Positions 1 through 12,215 of a stretch of DNA of 64,000 nucleotides are shown here, piece after piece. Where the stretch lies: contig KQ964248.1 of NCBI GenBank assembly GCA_001566295.1, positions 2,294,001 through 2,358,000 on the forward strand, read 5' to 3'. How positions within the stretch are numbered: the stretch's first letter is position 1; every line of letters begins with the position of its first letter. The DNA comes from Microdochium bolleyi. Taxonomy: Eukaryota; Ascomycota; Sordariomycetes; Xylariales; Microdochiaceae. Made by a program: the position numbers and the translations under genes. The notes beneath the pieces were generated by a model. That model saw only the letters and a list, made by a program, of their open reading frames with translations. It searched no databases and was not told where the DNA came from.

Positions 1-3000
1 ACCAAGAAAGGCGTTGACAAATAGCCGTGGGTCCAGATCGGGAGTATTCCAGTCCCAGCGCGAGGGATCCCGTGAAGCCACGCGCGATGGATGATACTGG
101 GCGGGATCCTCATCTTCTCCCGTCGTTCCATCGATATCTCTATTGCTCCTTCGGGACGTGACAGCGGCGCCAAGGCGGCAGGCACATTTGACAGCGAAGC
201 GTTGCCTGTGGGGTGGCAGTCCATGCGGGCGGCGTCCTCCATAGCCATCTCCGCAGGGCCTTCACATTGTCGTCGTCGTGTACTTCGTCGCCGCCATTGA
301 CCTGACTCGCCGTCCGCGTCGGGTAATTTTCCTCGGATCCCGTGGTTGTGTGCACGGTCGCGAGTCTATCTGGTGTAATGAGCACCTCTCAAATAAAACC
401 ATGTGGGACAGATGCTTCCGACGGATCCCCACCAGAAACCCCAGGGCAGGCTGTGTAATTAAAATTCCCTGATGGCGGCATACCTATCAGACGCATTTCC
501 ATGACTCTCCGTGATGTTTTTAACTCGGGGTCACAGCGCGCGGTCTTTCGAGAACTCGCTCCTCGAAGCTGACACAGCCATGCTGATGATGTCCAAGTGC
601 CACCAGTCTGAACTTGTTGACACACGGACGTCTCGAGTAATGAGATGGCAGGACTGCACCACAAGGGAGGCCCGTGAACTCGCCCGCGGCAATCACCCCA
701 GACTGCGGTCTGCGGAGCACTCTGAGATTAATTCGAACCTGGTCGTCATAATTTTCCGGCACTTTGGCCACGGACCCTGCATGAACCCCGTGCGTTGTAT
801 CCCAAGTGCCGTCGGGTGGATTGCGCAAAGGTTCATAATCCGGGCTTCGAAACGTGCACATGGCCGAGGTGTGATGTTTGGTTGCCGTGGCTTGCTTCAC
901 CTTCATGCGACTTCCCGGTTTAAGCTTTGGCCCATGTCAAGTTGTTGTTTGGCCAGTGATGCTCGATCTGACCCTTGCCGCCTCTAGCTTCCAGAAGTCA
1001 TCACAGCAGCAATCTTGCAGATACCGTCCTGCATGTGACAGTGTTCAGCCAGCAACATGGGAAACATCGGAGCCGGCATCTGCCAAGGGCTTGATTGTCG
1101 CCGCCAAGAATGTTGGGGGCGATGCCGAATCACGACTTTAGGACGCTGATCGTTGTCTGCATGCCAAAATGCGGAGCATCCTCCCTTGGATACCTCAGGG
1201 TCTCTTGCTGGCCCTCTGGAGAATCACACCGTGCTCTGTACGTCGAGACAGCTCTGTTGTGGAGGGTTTGACTACCACTGGGATTCACGTCATGCGGATT
1301 GACTGTTGGCAGGGAGGAAGGCCGTGCCGCAGCCCACCATGTCTCGGTCGCTGTGGCGGTCGACACGTCCGCGTGACAAAGTATCAGAGCTTGTCGAGAC
1401 TGGTCAACTGGCTCGCCTGCCCACGGCGAATGCGCCGGCGCATTGGCCCAGGTAGGGCAGCCCGACAAGCAGGGACACCCCCGCGACCGGGCATGGTTAC
1501 ATCGTGCGAGGAGCGGTGGAGACGTGCTTCCAAAAATAGGGCAGTGGTGTCACGATTCGCAGGGGTCTCAGATGCTAGGCCGCCCCGGCCGGTTGTTCAA
1601 CTATTGTCTCTCTTCTAGCGCCTTTCGAAAGCTTCTCTGGCCGCTCCACGGTCCACGGGCCACCTTGCCATTGAGAATGCAGCCCCGTCGTGGTGGAGTG
1701 CAGCTGGTGATCAATCCATAGGCTGAATAGGTGGAGGACCGAGTTAAGCCTCCCCCGAATGAGCTGAGGATCAGCATTCAAGAAGCGTCAAGAGCTGGCA
1801 GCACTTAGTAACAGGCGAGACAGGCCCTGTGCCACTTGGGCGCATGACCTGTCTGTCTCTGGCGACTCGTGTGCGTGCAGCCCGTGGTAGCACGCGCAAT
1901 TCGTAAGTGTCGCTTGTGGCTCCAAGCGCAAGTGACCAGGGTACGTGCGATCAATGAACGATGTTCCCAGGAGCTCATTCGGAGCAGATCTGCTGTGAAG
2001 ATGGCATCAAGGCCCAGTAAGAGACTGGAGGAGCGGAAACACACCGCTGTGCTACGTGCCCCTCAGCTTTTGCCTATCGGGTTGTGAGCTGCATTGGCTG
2101 AATGCGCTGGCGTTGTCAAGGCGAGAACTAGACCCTCACCGCCTTGCGGTCACGGTGATACAGCATCAGTATCGCTGGTTGTAACCACCGTCACAGGCCT
2201 CTCAGTGTCGCACATGCATGATCTGGACTGACAGAAGCTGCGGTTGCACAGCTCGGGATGGGTGCGCCCGAAGATCCAGTTGTGAGTGATCTCCAAATCC
2301 TAATCTCGCTTTGCCGGCCTCACTCGTCCGGCGGAGTGAAGTACGGAGTAGTGGGATGGAGAAGCCCAGCACATGCACCCTCGCTACTAGCTTGTTGCCG
2401 GGCAGTTGTCTCTATTGCTCGATGAGACAAGCTACACATGCATGTGATTGGTGGGAAACTCGGGTCCCTGTCTCCAGTATTGAATGCCGGTAGGGAGCGA
2501 CCAACGTACGATATGGGTCCGCGAAGCATTGGCCTCTCGGCCGGCCCCTCGCTGCTGTGACGGTGAAGGGCCGCCGCGATGACCAGAACCAGTCAAGCCT
2601 GTGCCAGGGGTGTCATGGGAAGCGACACCGTTTCCGCCAGACTGTGTAACCGGCAAGGGTCCTGGCGTGAGGTCATACCTAGGGCAGGGCTTTTGTAGCT
2701 TGGGGTGTGTTTTGACCCGAGCAGCTGGTCCGTGGCAGCTCGCTCTTCAACACACGCTCAGCCGTGGCGGTGGTGCCAGACCGAGTCCAGGGGAGCAGGT
2801 GATGGCAGGAGACGGCTGTGACCGCGCGCTGCTCAAGACGAGCCGCTGTGGATGCGCTGTTCAGGGTCCTTGCGCGCTGGCAGCATTGTGACAGGTCCGG
2901 GTGTTGTCGATGCTGTTGTTGTGTGCATGATGGAAAGCTTGCACAGCCTGGCTGATCATGGAACGTTGTATCTGGTGGTGAGATGCGGCTGCAGATCAGC

Positions 3001-6000
3001 GCCGAACCCTTGGTTTGGAGAGATGCAAGACGATCGCCCCCTGGGCAGTTGCGGCACGGTCAGGTCGGATTAGGCACCGCAGACGCTCAGGATGCCGACC
3101 GGACTCTCGCCCAGGTGGCTGTGCTGTGCGGCAAGATGCTCCTGGAAGGTGCCGGTGTTTGCCGTGCGGAGGACACGGGTCAGGCAGCCATTTCCGCACT
3201 TGTGACGGGTGATAATTGCATATGTGCTCTGTAGTAGCCTATCGAGGCGCTTGCAGCCAATCGGCGGTGCCTCGATGCTGCCAAAAATAGACCTGGTGAA
3301 GCCGCACGACAGCCAATCATGTGCTGCCAGTATGGGCCCGCTCCTCAAAAGGACTCTTCTGCTTCCTGGAGCTGGGACAGGCAGCTCCCTGGGCTGGCTG
3401 ACCTTACCACTCACAATACGGAGGAGAGTACCCTGTTATACATACCTGACCTTGCCTCGCATACACACACACATGCAGGTCAGTCGGAGCGATGGGGCCG
3501 AGTCTCACACCCAAAACATCACAAGACATATCTTTGGCGCGCAGGGCGATTCCCGTGTCAACCTTCCTTTTTGCTTTGCCCCTTTCTACGGGTGATGCTC
3601 GTCCGGGGAGAGCCTCCGCGGGCTGCGAGGCGACACTCGCTCACCCGGGACACGCGGCAGCTTGGTAGATGGGCGGGATGTCCCTTTGTCGATGCAACTA
3701 AGCCTTAGCACGTCCGCGGTGGTCATAGATCAGTAGGCCTGAGGGTCTGATGGGTCTTCGCACTCGCTCAACCATTACCGCATTGCAACTAGCTTGTTCT
3801 CCTGAATTGGCGGAAGTGTGAGTTGACGACTTCCCACGAGGCTGGTTCCAACCGGGTCCTCAATGGACGCTAGGCTCGGAGAGGAGGGTGACGGGTAATT
3901 ATTCCCTCCCGACTTCCCCTCGACCCCGGCATGATGACGACACACTGCACGAGTCCACATCCTGGCTAGTACAAATGGGGGATAAATATCGTGGGCAAAG
4001 ATCCATTTTTCGATAGGTGTTGTATGCATTTCTCGCAAATGGCCCGGGATCTGCCATGGCACAATTGCCGGGTACAGTCTGGTCAACTCTGGCAGCCCTG
4101 GTCCAGAGCAGCAGAAGCAATGGTCGATCACCACCTTGCATACACGTCGTGAGTCGAACAGCTGGGCTGTACAACTCATCAGGATGAGGCTCTGCTGTGA
4201 CCTGTTTGGGTTGGGGGGGTCCCCTCTGATAGCCCACAACCCCGGCTGCCGCATACCATCCCATATGAAACAACGTGTTGACCAGATGTTCGAGTTGGCC
4301 GCGGACTACCTTGCTGACGCGTCCCACGATGCTCAAGCCACGTACATTTCAATGCACATTCTAGAGGTGGTCGAGAGTTTAGTGTTCAATGTCCATGCGT
4401 GCGCAACCCCTGCCCCTGCAGACAAGTCAGCACAGCAGCATCAGAGCGTTACCTGTTTGTGATTCGTGGCGGACGAGGCCTGTTCCAGTGTCATGGACCG
4501 TATCGGTCATGGCCACGCGCGGCCTTGCGCAAGAATGTCATGATCTAGCCGCCGCCAGAGCCCGAAGAGGCGTGCCGTCGAGACGTACGCTCACCGAGAA
4601 AAGAGAAGCCACAAAGGCAAAACACGTCGCCAGCGTGCCGAGAACTTTTGTCGGCGGTTTTTCTGTTGCTTTTTTGAGGGAGCTTTAAGCTTTGCATTGA
4701 AGCCATCACTGTCACGACTCACGAGCAGCAGCGGACCAGCGTCAGTTTCGAAACTCGCGCGCAGTAGGTAAGGGCGTTCATTACGAGGATGCATGGGGTG
4801 GTGTTCCAGAGGCGTGGTTCCTCCCTGGTCCAGAAAACGCCACGGTCCCAGCCTCCCAAAAGCCACAGCGGACTCCCCACGTCTCCCAACGGCGCCGTCT
4901 GCGCCTCGTCTGGGTTACAGGCATGGGGGCACGCAAATAACACGACTCGGGCGACGGGGCGGGGTTTAGTAATAGCCCTCGTCTCTCGAGACTGAGCAAC
5001 TCCGACCGCGAAATTGTCTCGCTTGTGTCGGCCAGGAACACAACTAGGGTGAAGGTTGACAATAGAACCATTCGGGTGAGCACCAAAAAGCCAGAGCCCT
5101 CCCAGGAATGCAGTTGCCAGACCGTCGGGCGTGCTGGCACTCGACCCTTAACCCAGGCCCACAACCTTGGGACGTCCACCGTGCAAGTGCACATCGAACA
5201 TGATCGTGAGCACAAATGCATTCGCCAGCTCACCCCGAGGCTCAGGTCGCAGACCTGCACTATGACAGCTCTGCCCATAGCCCGCCAAGAACGCATGACT
5301 GGATCCTCTGCGCCACTGCCGAAGCAACCGCGCTGTGTCCCCAGTTGTTCTGGGCTGATGGTCAGCTCAAAGCCCTCTCCCGGATCTCGGTCTCGAGTAC
5401 TTGTCGTTCGCCGGCCCCGCGACTTTGGCTCCGGCCTGTTTCTTTTCTTGGAACTTACGATCTCAATTATTGCCACCGCATCACACCAGAGACACACAGG
5501 TGGGCGGACCTTCCGTGGTGGTGGCTCACGAAAAGGCCCGACATGCCACATTTTCCCCTTCTCTCTTTCGGGACAAACCCCTGGCGCCGAACTCTAAGCG
5601 TGCGAGAAACGACCGTTGTGTGACACGCGCACGTCTTGGAGGGGCCCAAGAGGCACGTCCTTTGCCGCTTCAATCAGGATGGCCCATTTTCTGGTTGCTA
5701 TTCATGGGTGTGGGTGACGGTAACGCGCCTAGCCAGAATCTTAAAAATGCGATATGCTCTCGCAAAACCCTCTTTTCCCTCTGAGCAATGGTCTTGGCTG
5801 ATAACTTGTTAGTAATAAGTGATCAGAGCAGCACTTTTTCCCGCGTGACTTGCCAAACCCTATGCCCTCAAGGCACTGCCGCTATTGCGTGGCATCCAGT
5901 GCCTCACTCGTCATTCAGCGAACGTTGTGACATGATTTCGCGAGAATGCTTACCGTGAGGGGTAAGCGGCTTGATTTAATCTAGTCTAGCCCTGGGGAGG

Positions 6001-7299
6001 ACGATGCAGAGAAAGGCCGTGGAAGTTCCAGGAAGCTCTGGAAAAAACGAAAAAAGATGAGCAGTGCTGACCCTACCGCCTGTCATTTCTTGGTCACGAA
6101 TGGCGGTGCGCCGCCATCAGGCCACTTCTCGGGGTGTGATGTGTTTCGCCATCGTGTGTTGATGATGCTTCATGCACGCCGGAGGGATTGTTACAGTCCG
6201 GATGACGACGGTGAGGACAAACACTTTTTTCCCACTCCCGCCCAGCCCGATCTTCAGCCCTACTAGCTAGCGACTCCGTAAGCCCAGCGTGGGCTGCACG
6301 CACAAAGGCACGCCTCGATGACAGAAGTGCACAAAGGTCATGTCCAGTGGATGGCGTGTGCTGGCATCACCAACCATGGAAACACCAACCCCTAACCGTG
6401 GAATGCCTGTGCAGGTGACGACCCCGGGCCTCCCTTGACCTGGCTAGCGCAGCGTAGCTAGCCATGCTAACAGGGTTTGGGTCGAGCCGGAGGGGCCCCG
6501 TTAGAGCTGTAGACCAGGAAGGCGTGCACTCCCTTGCAGGCGACAAGGACGACACGACGACAACACTGACGATGGCATGGCCCCGGAGATGTTTGACACG
6601 GAAGAAGTCATGGGGTGGAGCCGGCAGCGATGCATGATCTCTTGAGCACGGCGTGCAGTGCCCCATGCCTGCGTACGCCAAGGGCTAGGTCACCCTGCCA
6701 GCGCTAGCGACGCTCCGCTAGCTTTTGCCCCGTCGAGCTTAGAGCCGGCAGACAAGGCACTTGGGGCACCTCGAGGAGTGTCCAGTGCCATCTCTGACGA
6801 CGATGGCCTCTTGTTCGACTCGCAGCGGCTGGCACGGCACGCATCGCTGGCCGCCACCGAACGCGCCGGTCGGCAGCTCGGCTAGCACACGTTGCCATCG
6901 CGTGCCCCGAGGGAAAAGCAGCCTTTGCAACATGCGGACGGGTGAGCGCCGCAGATCGACAGGCGGATCCCGCTGGCGTCGGTGTCGGCGATGATCTCAG
7001 GGTCCTGGAGTATTTGAATCGACTGAGGTACGTGCATTCCGTCGTCGTCCCTCGAGCATGCAGCAGTGTTCCACGCATGCACTTATGCAAATATCGAAGC
7101 CCCCCGCTCCCCTCTCCCGCGCAAGAATAAAAAAAAAACCCTCGGCCGCCCGACACACCCGGCACTCGCAACACTGTGCCCCCAGCTCTCGGGAATCCCC
7201 TGCAAGTCACAAGCTAGCGCTGCTGATCTGCGGCGGCCACAGTGCGCAGCGTCCCGCAGCGCACGTCCGCCCATAAGGCCGCCCTTACGGAGCACACGC
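1..7299. other. Gene-free interval upstream of the Zn2Cys6 regulator
   Basis: I see no supportable gene in this stretch. Open frames are short (the longest about 256 codons, 4781-5551 minus), overlap one another on both strands, show no domain motif, and lack the GC-rich third position seen in the real genes here. There are no obvious transposon ends, long repeats or tRNA boxes. It may be regulatory sequence or contain non-coding transcripts, but the sequence alone does not show this. Confidence 0.6.
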
Positions 7300-8343
7300 T
7301 TTGCCTGAGCACACCCGACAGCACTGCCTGCAGGCCACACACACCCTGCAACTGCACCTGCGCCTGCGCCTGCACCTGCACGCCCACTTGCTTGTCGCAC
7401 ACCTCCGGGCTTCCAGGGCTGTCTCCTCCGCCACCACCACTACCACCACCGTCGGCTGCTGCCCAGGTGCGCGAGGAGCGTTGCACTCGGCCTCTGCCCA
7501 GCACTGACTGCACTAGCGCCCGCCGCTGCTGCTTGGCCACTCCCCGGCCTCCATCACCCGCTCCGCCCAATCGCACCTGCCCTGTCCTGCCCTGTCCTGC
7601 CCTGCCTGCCCTGCGCAGGCCCAACGGGTCAGGTTTTATTTAACACTGGCGCTGCCCTCCCCCAACTTTCCCCGTTTCCCTGCTAGACTCATCACTCATC
7701 AACAATATCGGCCCCGTTGCTGCTCCCGCGCACCACCACACACTCGCTTTCAAACAGCACCCTAGGAAGTCCTCGTCGACTCCTGTCATTCGCTTTTGCC
7801 TTTTTTCTTTTTTACTACGTGTGTCTGGACAGAAAACGGCCCTGCCGATACCCAATATCAGCAACAACCAATACCCGGATTCTACCACCAAACAGTGTCA
7901 TCGCCCACATTGTAGCCTGCCGCCAAGACATCTCCCCCCCACGCAGCTTCAATCTCTCGTGACATCAAAGTCAGCAACACCCAAAAGAAGGCCCGCCAGC
8001 TTTTGCAAACCCTCCCGTCCTCGGCTCCATCTCGCCGTCGTCAAACTGGCTCAAAAGTAAATATTAACGACCCCAACTCTCGCTACCGAAAGTCTCGTCT
8101 ACGTCGCAAAGGCAAGACGAGCAGAAACGACTCCTCCGAAAGAGACCCCAGCTATTACAGGCCTGGTACAGTCTCACTTAATATCACCAAAACTCTAGTC
8201 GATCGCTACCATCTCGGCACGGATACTCGTGTCGTGCTTCAAGTAAGCCTATGAATCCCCCCTCAGCCCAGGCGTGCAAAGTCGAGGTCTGACCTTTTAT
8301 GCTTCGCAGTTCTACTTCACTTCTACCTTGAACAGCTTATAAA
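7300..8343 (+). promoter_or_regulatory. Pyrimidine-rich promoter and 5' leader of the Zn2Cys6 regulator
   Basis: The plus strand becomes strongly C/T rich ahead of the regulator. It has short tandem runs of CCTGTCCTGC type near 7575-7618, CTGCRCCTGC type near 7349-7385, and a CT/T run near 7785-7815. Such CT tracts are common just upstream of transcription starts in filamentous fungi. A likely leader intron (8243-8309) lies inside. The exact transcription start cannot be read from the sequence. Confidence 0.5.
8243..8309 (+). other. Probable intron in the 5' leader
   Basis: A donor GTAAGC at 8243 and an acceptor ending TTCGCAG at 8309 bound a 67-nt segment just before the regulator's start codon. 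The size and signals match the coding introns of the same gene. A short ATG-started frame at about 8251 would be removed by this splice. Transcript data would decide. Confidence 0.45.
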
Positions 8344-10480
8344 ATGGCTGGCCCTGGCGGTGGTCCCCCTCGTCGCAGTCACACCAAGTCCCGCAAGGGC
8401 TGTGAGAACTGGTAAGCAACAAGCACGCCACAAGCCGAAATCATGCGCTAACTTGTGTTCTCAGCAAACGTCGTCACATTCGCTGCGACGAAAACTTTCC
8501 TCAATGGTAAGCCTCGCACATGGAGATTCCTGCTTGCGGTGCAAACCTATTCTAACTCTGCTCCAGCCGCAACTGCACCAAGCACAAGGTTCGCTGCCCG
8601 TACAACGATGTGCCTGTCCCGGATGAGCGTTCTGCTACGCCTGACAAGCCCGACTTGATGTGGAACCCTCGCATCGAGGCTGCTATCCAGCTCTGGCAGC
8701 AGACCGGCGCCTTCCCCTTCCCTGCGCTGAGCATTTATCCTGCTCCTGATCCTCAGGCCTACACCCTCGAAGAGCTCCGTCTCATCTACCACGTCTCTGC
8801 CATCTGTGACGAGATGAACCGGATGGACGCCAATGGCTTCACGCTCTGGACTCGCCAGATTCCGACGGTTCTCCGCATCGGTGCCACCAACGGCTATGTC
8901 ATGCACGCTCTCATTGCCTTCGCTGCTACGCACATTGCCTTCCTCACCGACTGCCCCCTTGTTGGCAACATGGCCTACGAGCACCGCGGTATCGCCTTCA
9001 ACGGCCTCCAAGAGGCGATCGGCAACTTCTCCCGTGGCAACTCGGACGCGGTTCTTGCCGCCTCTCTCGTCCTCTCTTGGCAGGCTACCGACTGGAAAAG
9101 CTGGACACAGCTCATGCAAGGCACCTCCTCCGTGATCGACGCTATGGAGGGGTGGAAGCATGAGTCCCAATTTGGCGACTTCATGGCTGAGAGTAGCACG
9201 TTTCCCACGGCCCCACCCTCGCCCCGGCCGGATCACAAGCCAAGCCAGCCTCGCAAGGAAGACCTGGACGCCTTCCAACGCACCATCACTCAGCTCTCCA
9301 AGGTGGAAGCTCACCTCAAGCAGAACAAGGAAGACACCAAGCTGATCCAGCAACTGGCCTCCTTCCTCAAGGGAGCTCGCAAGGTCAGCCCGATCCAGTC
9401 CATCAGCGACCAATTCGACCGCCTCCAGCCTCTTCGCACCTGGCTCTTCTGGTTGCCCGTCATGTGCCTCAAGCAGAATGGCACTTCGCCAAGTGCCCTT
9501 GTCATCCTAGCACACTACTACACTGCGGCAATGCTCATGGAGCGCCTGTTCCCCGAGATTGGCGCGGCTTACTTTGGGAGCCTCTCGATTGGTCCGGTGG
9601 AGGAGATTGCCCGTCGCCTGCTCTCTATCAACGTGTCCGGTACCATGGACGGTGACGCCCAGACGCCCCTGAGCCTTATGGAGTTCCCCATCGACACTGT
9701 GACTGAGTTCCGTTCCCGCATGGGCTGGCTCCAGCCTGCCCGTACGCAGTCGTTCCCGCAATTCAGCCAGCCCAACTTGTATATGAGCGAGCCATTCCAA
9801 GGAACCCCGCCGCCGTGTACTTCCACGTACATGCCCTATGGCGACCACCCTGCCTTTAGCTGGAGCACCGAGGACCTGTCGAGCCTTGGCCCCGAGCCTG
9901 AGCATGGCGCCAGCGCTGTTAGCCCGCTTTCGCTATCGTCTCCTTTCCCCAGCCAGCAGTTCCTCAACATTCCGTCTCCCAACTATGGTGGCTACAGCCC
10001 GGCGTCTTCCACCTGTGGCGAGGGTTCAGTCACGTATAGCGACCACGAGGACTTTTCGCTTTACGACTCTGGCATTGGATCATATGCGCAGTACGGCTCG
10101 GCGGAAGCCAACAGCTTTGGTGTCGGGTTCGTTACTCCTATTCAGACCGTGTGGACCTAGTCGACCTCTGCAGGCTCGGCTACAACTACCAGGACTAAAG
10201 TGATTGACGAATAACGCTCAGGACTCCATCTGCCTTGACTCCATCGGCATCCACAAGCTACCTCCCTCTGGACTTGAGCAGAGCGCCTTCGCCCTTCTTG
10301 CAGTACGACGGCTTGCAAAGCCTCCAAGCAAGGTCCACGACCCCTCTCTCGCTCTCGGCACCATCTCCAGTGTTCATGAACCAGCCTGGATTCCTCCAGC
10401 ATCATCGCCATACCTCCTCGGTCTCCTCGGTCCCATCCTTGTACACGCAAGACGAGGAGCCCAACCGCCCGAGCCACTAA
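8344..10480 (+). CDS. Zn(II)2Cys6 fungal transcription factor (Upc2-like class)
   Basis: Predicted nuclear DNA-binding regulator. Exons 8344-8411, 8465-8506, 8567-10126 and 10222-10480 give 642 aa. The start is the ATG just before the basic stretch RRSHTKSRKG. The first two introns fall inside the zinc cluster; once they are removed it reads C-x2-C-x6-C-x6-C-x2-C-x6-C, with a classic CKRRHIRC first half (about residues 20-48). The middle (about 65-370) is a helical fungal_trans_2-like domain with EAAIQLW and ALIAFAATH segments. The C-terminus is Ser/Pro/Tyr rich. Without the last splice the frame stops at 10160 (567 aa); I prefer the fourth exon because the donor GTTCGT at 10127 and acceptor CTCAG at 10221 join in phase to an S/P-rich tail of matching style. 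The family (sterol uptake control/Upc2-like) is inferred from layout. The target pathway is unknown, and the gene stands alone. Confidence 0.85.
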
Positions 10481-12202
10481 CGGGTACTCTGCGTCGCATT
10501 TGGCCGCTCGACATTTTTCCCAGCAAATCTTTTTAATACCCCTTTTCAACCGCACAGACGCAATTGCACACCCACACTCCTTTGACTGGAATCAAAGACG
10601 AATTCGACATGTCCGTCGTCGACACAATGACGCACTCACGATCCTTTTTCTATCTGTCACATACGCCGGCATCGTACATAATGCATAATCACACATCCAG
10701 CTTACGACACTCCTTTGAATAAACACCACCACGACTAGACGCAACGCGCGCCCATGGACCATAGACTGACCCACGACGCTCCTTAACGACCTCCACGACG
10801 ATTTCTACTCATCAACAATAGAATCTCAGCCACTCCTTTTTCAGCTGCTGCATCACACACAGATACCCCCGATTTGTCATTTTCAAATTGCATAGCGCCT
10901 GCTTCGACACGTTTTATCATCTCTTGGCTGGGAAGCCCTGGTTCCTGTCTTCACAGACAGACCAACAACTGCATTGGGCCGGCGTTCAAATGGTTTTTCA
11001 TGTTTTGATTTCTGTTCATGTATTCTTGGTCTACATGGGGGCCTCTTACTGGCATGGACACTATTGGCATTGAAAGAGGCTAGCCCCGTCATCGGCGCCC
11101 ACTCTCATGGGTAGCCGGTTGGATTGTGGGCAAGGCCAAGGAGTTACTGGGATCGCACCATGATCTTTGGATCAGCGAGTGGCATGCACATTTAATGCTT
11201 TCATAGCGATCGTGATCCTTAATTGACACAGCTCCAAACATTTCACCACACCTTGCCTTCATCCAGTGACACAGTGATACAGAAGCTTGTTTATCCTACG
11301 ACCGACGATGAGAATTACAGGCCTTGCGCAACATTCCACCAGGGTAGGTAGGTCAAGCCTGCCGTGGACAAGGTACTATCTGACTGGACCCCCTCGGCAG
11401 GCAGACACTTTGGCAGGATGCAACTGGACACAGTGCATGCGTGACATCAACAGGGACGGTTGACCCGCACGCCAGGGACTCAACATTTTGCGGGTCTCGG
11501 CGTAACAGCACTGCATGAATACTGTTCTGTAGAGAGTGAGAGAACTTTGTTCAACATCAGAGTATAGCGAGGGGGGCGAGCGACCGTCGACGCTTGCCCG
11601 AATGGGGCAAATACCTCGGCGGACTGCCAGTGCCGTCGCTAGATGGTAGCTGGGCCACCTTGCAGATATGTATGGATAACTCAGATAATCCCAGGCAAAG
11701 GCCATGGGGCATGGAAGCTAAAAGGCTCACCATTGGCACTAGGGTCTGGCGGAGCGAAGTGTACGGAGTGGTGGGGGGGGAGGTCCTTGTCAGGGGAGCA
11801 AGCGACAAGAGTATGGCCAGGTTGAGGCCTGCGATCTCTGGACTGACTCTAGGAGTCAAAGCCTCAAAAAGAGTAGACCCCCGGATTGGCATTACTGAGG
11901 TCGTCATGGTGGGTTTCGATGTTACTCACTTTCTACTGATCCCTGCAAGCCCACTCGGACTCGGACGACAGACTGTCGACTACTGCGTATGGAGCATATA
12001 CAAGGGCACGGAGAGAAGTTGCTGGGAAGGGCTTAGCGAACTTCCCGATGGGGCTTTGGATTGCGGAGGGGGACAGAAGACGAGTGGTACCCTGGCTTCA
12101 TCGGGCTCGCGCCGCGACGGACACAAAAGACCGGGGGAGTCGGGTGGGAAGGAGAACAGAACTGTGAGGAAGCGGATGTGGTTTCAGGGCTAGCGGGAAG
12201 AA

Positions 12203-12215
12203 GGGGGGGGGGGGG
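12203..12215. repeat. 13-nt G homopolymer
   Basis: An uninterrupted run of 13 G on the plus strand in the gene-free interval. It is one of five C/G runs of 12 nt or longer in this window. Confidence 0.9.

Noticed and set aside
4781..5551. 256-codon minus-strand open frame
   Set aside because: No domain, mixed codon third positions, and several overlapping frames of similar quality on the other strand; it fits a chance frame in GC-rich DNA.
7214..7643. Overlapping plus and minus frames of about 135 codons
   Set aside because: They arise from CT-rich simple sequence (Cys/Thr/Pro or Gly/Gln/Arg runs) in the regulator's leader.
11594..12193. 199-codon plus-strand frame in the gene-free interval
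   Set aside because: No recognisable motif, codon third positions not biased like the real genes, and competing frames overlap it.
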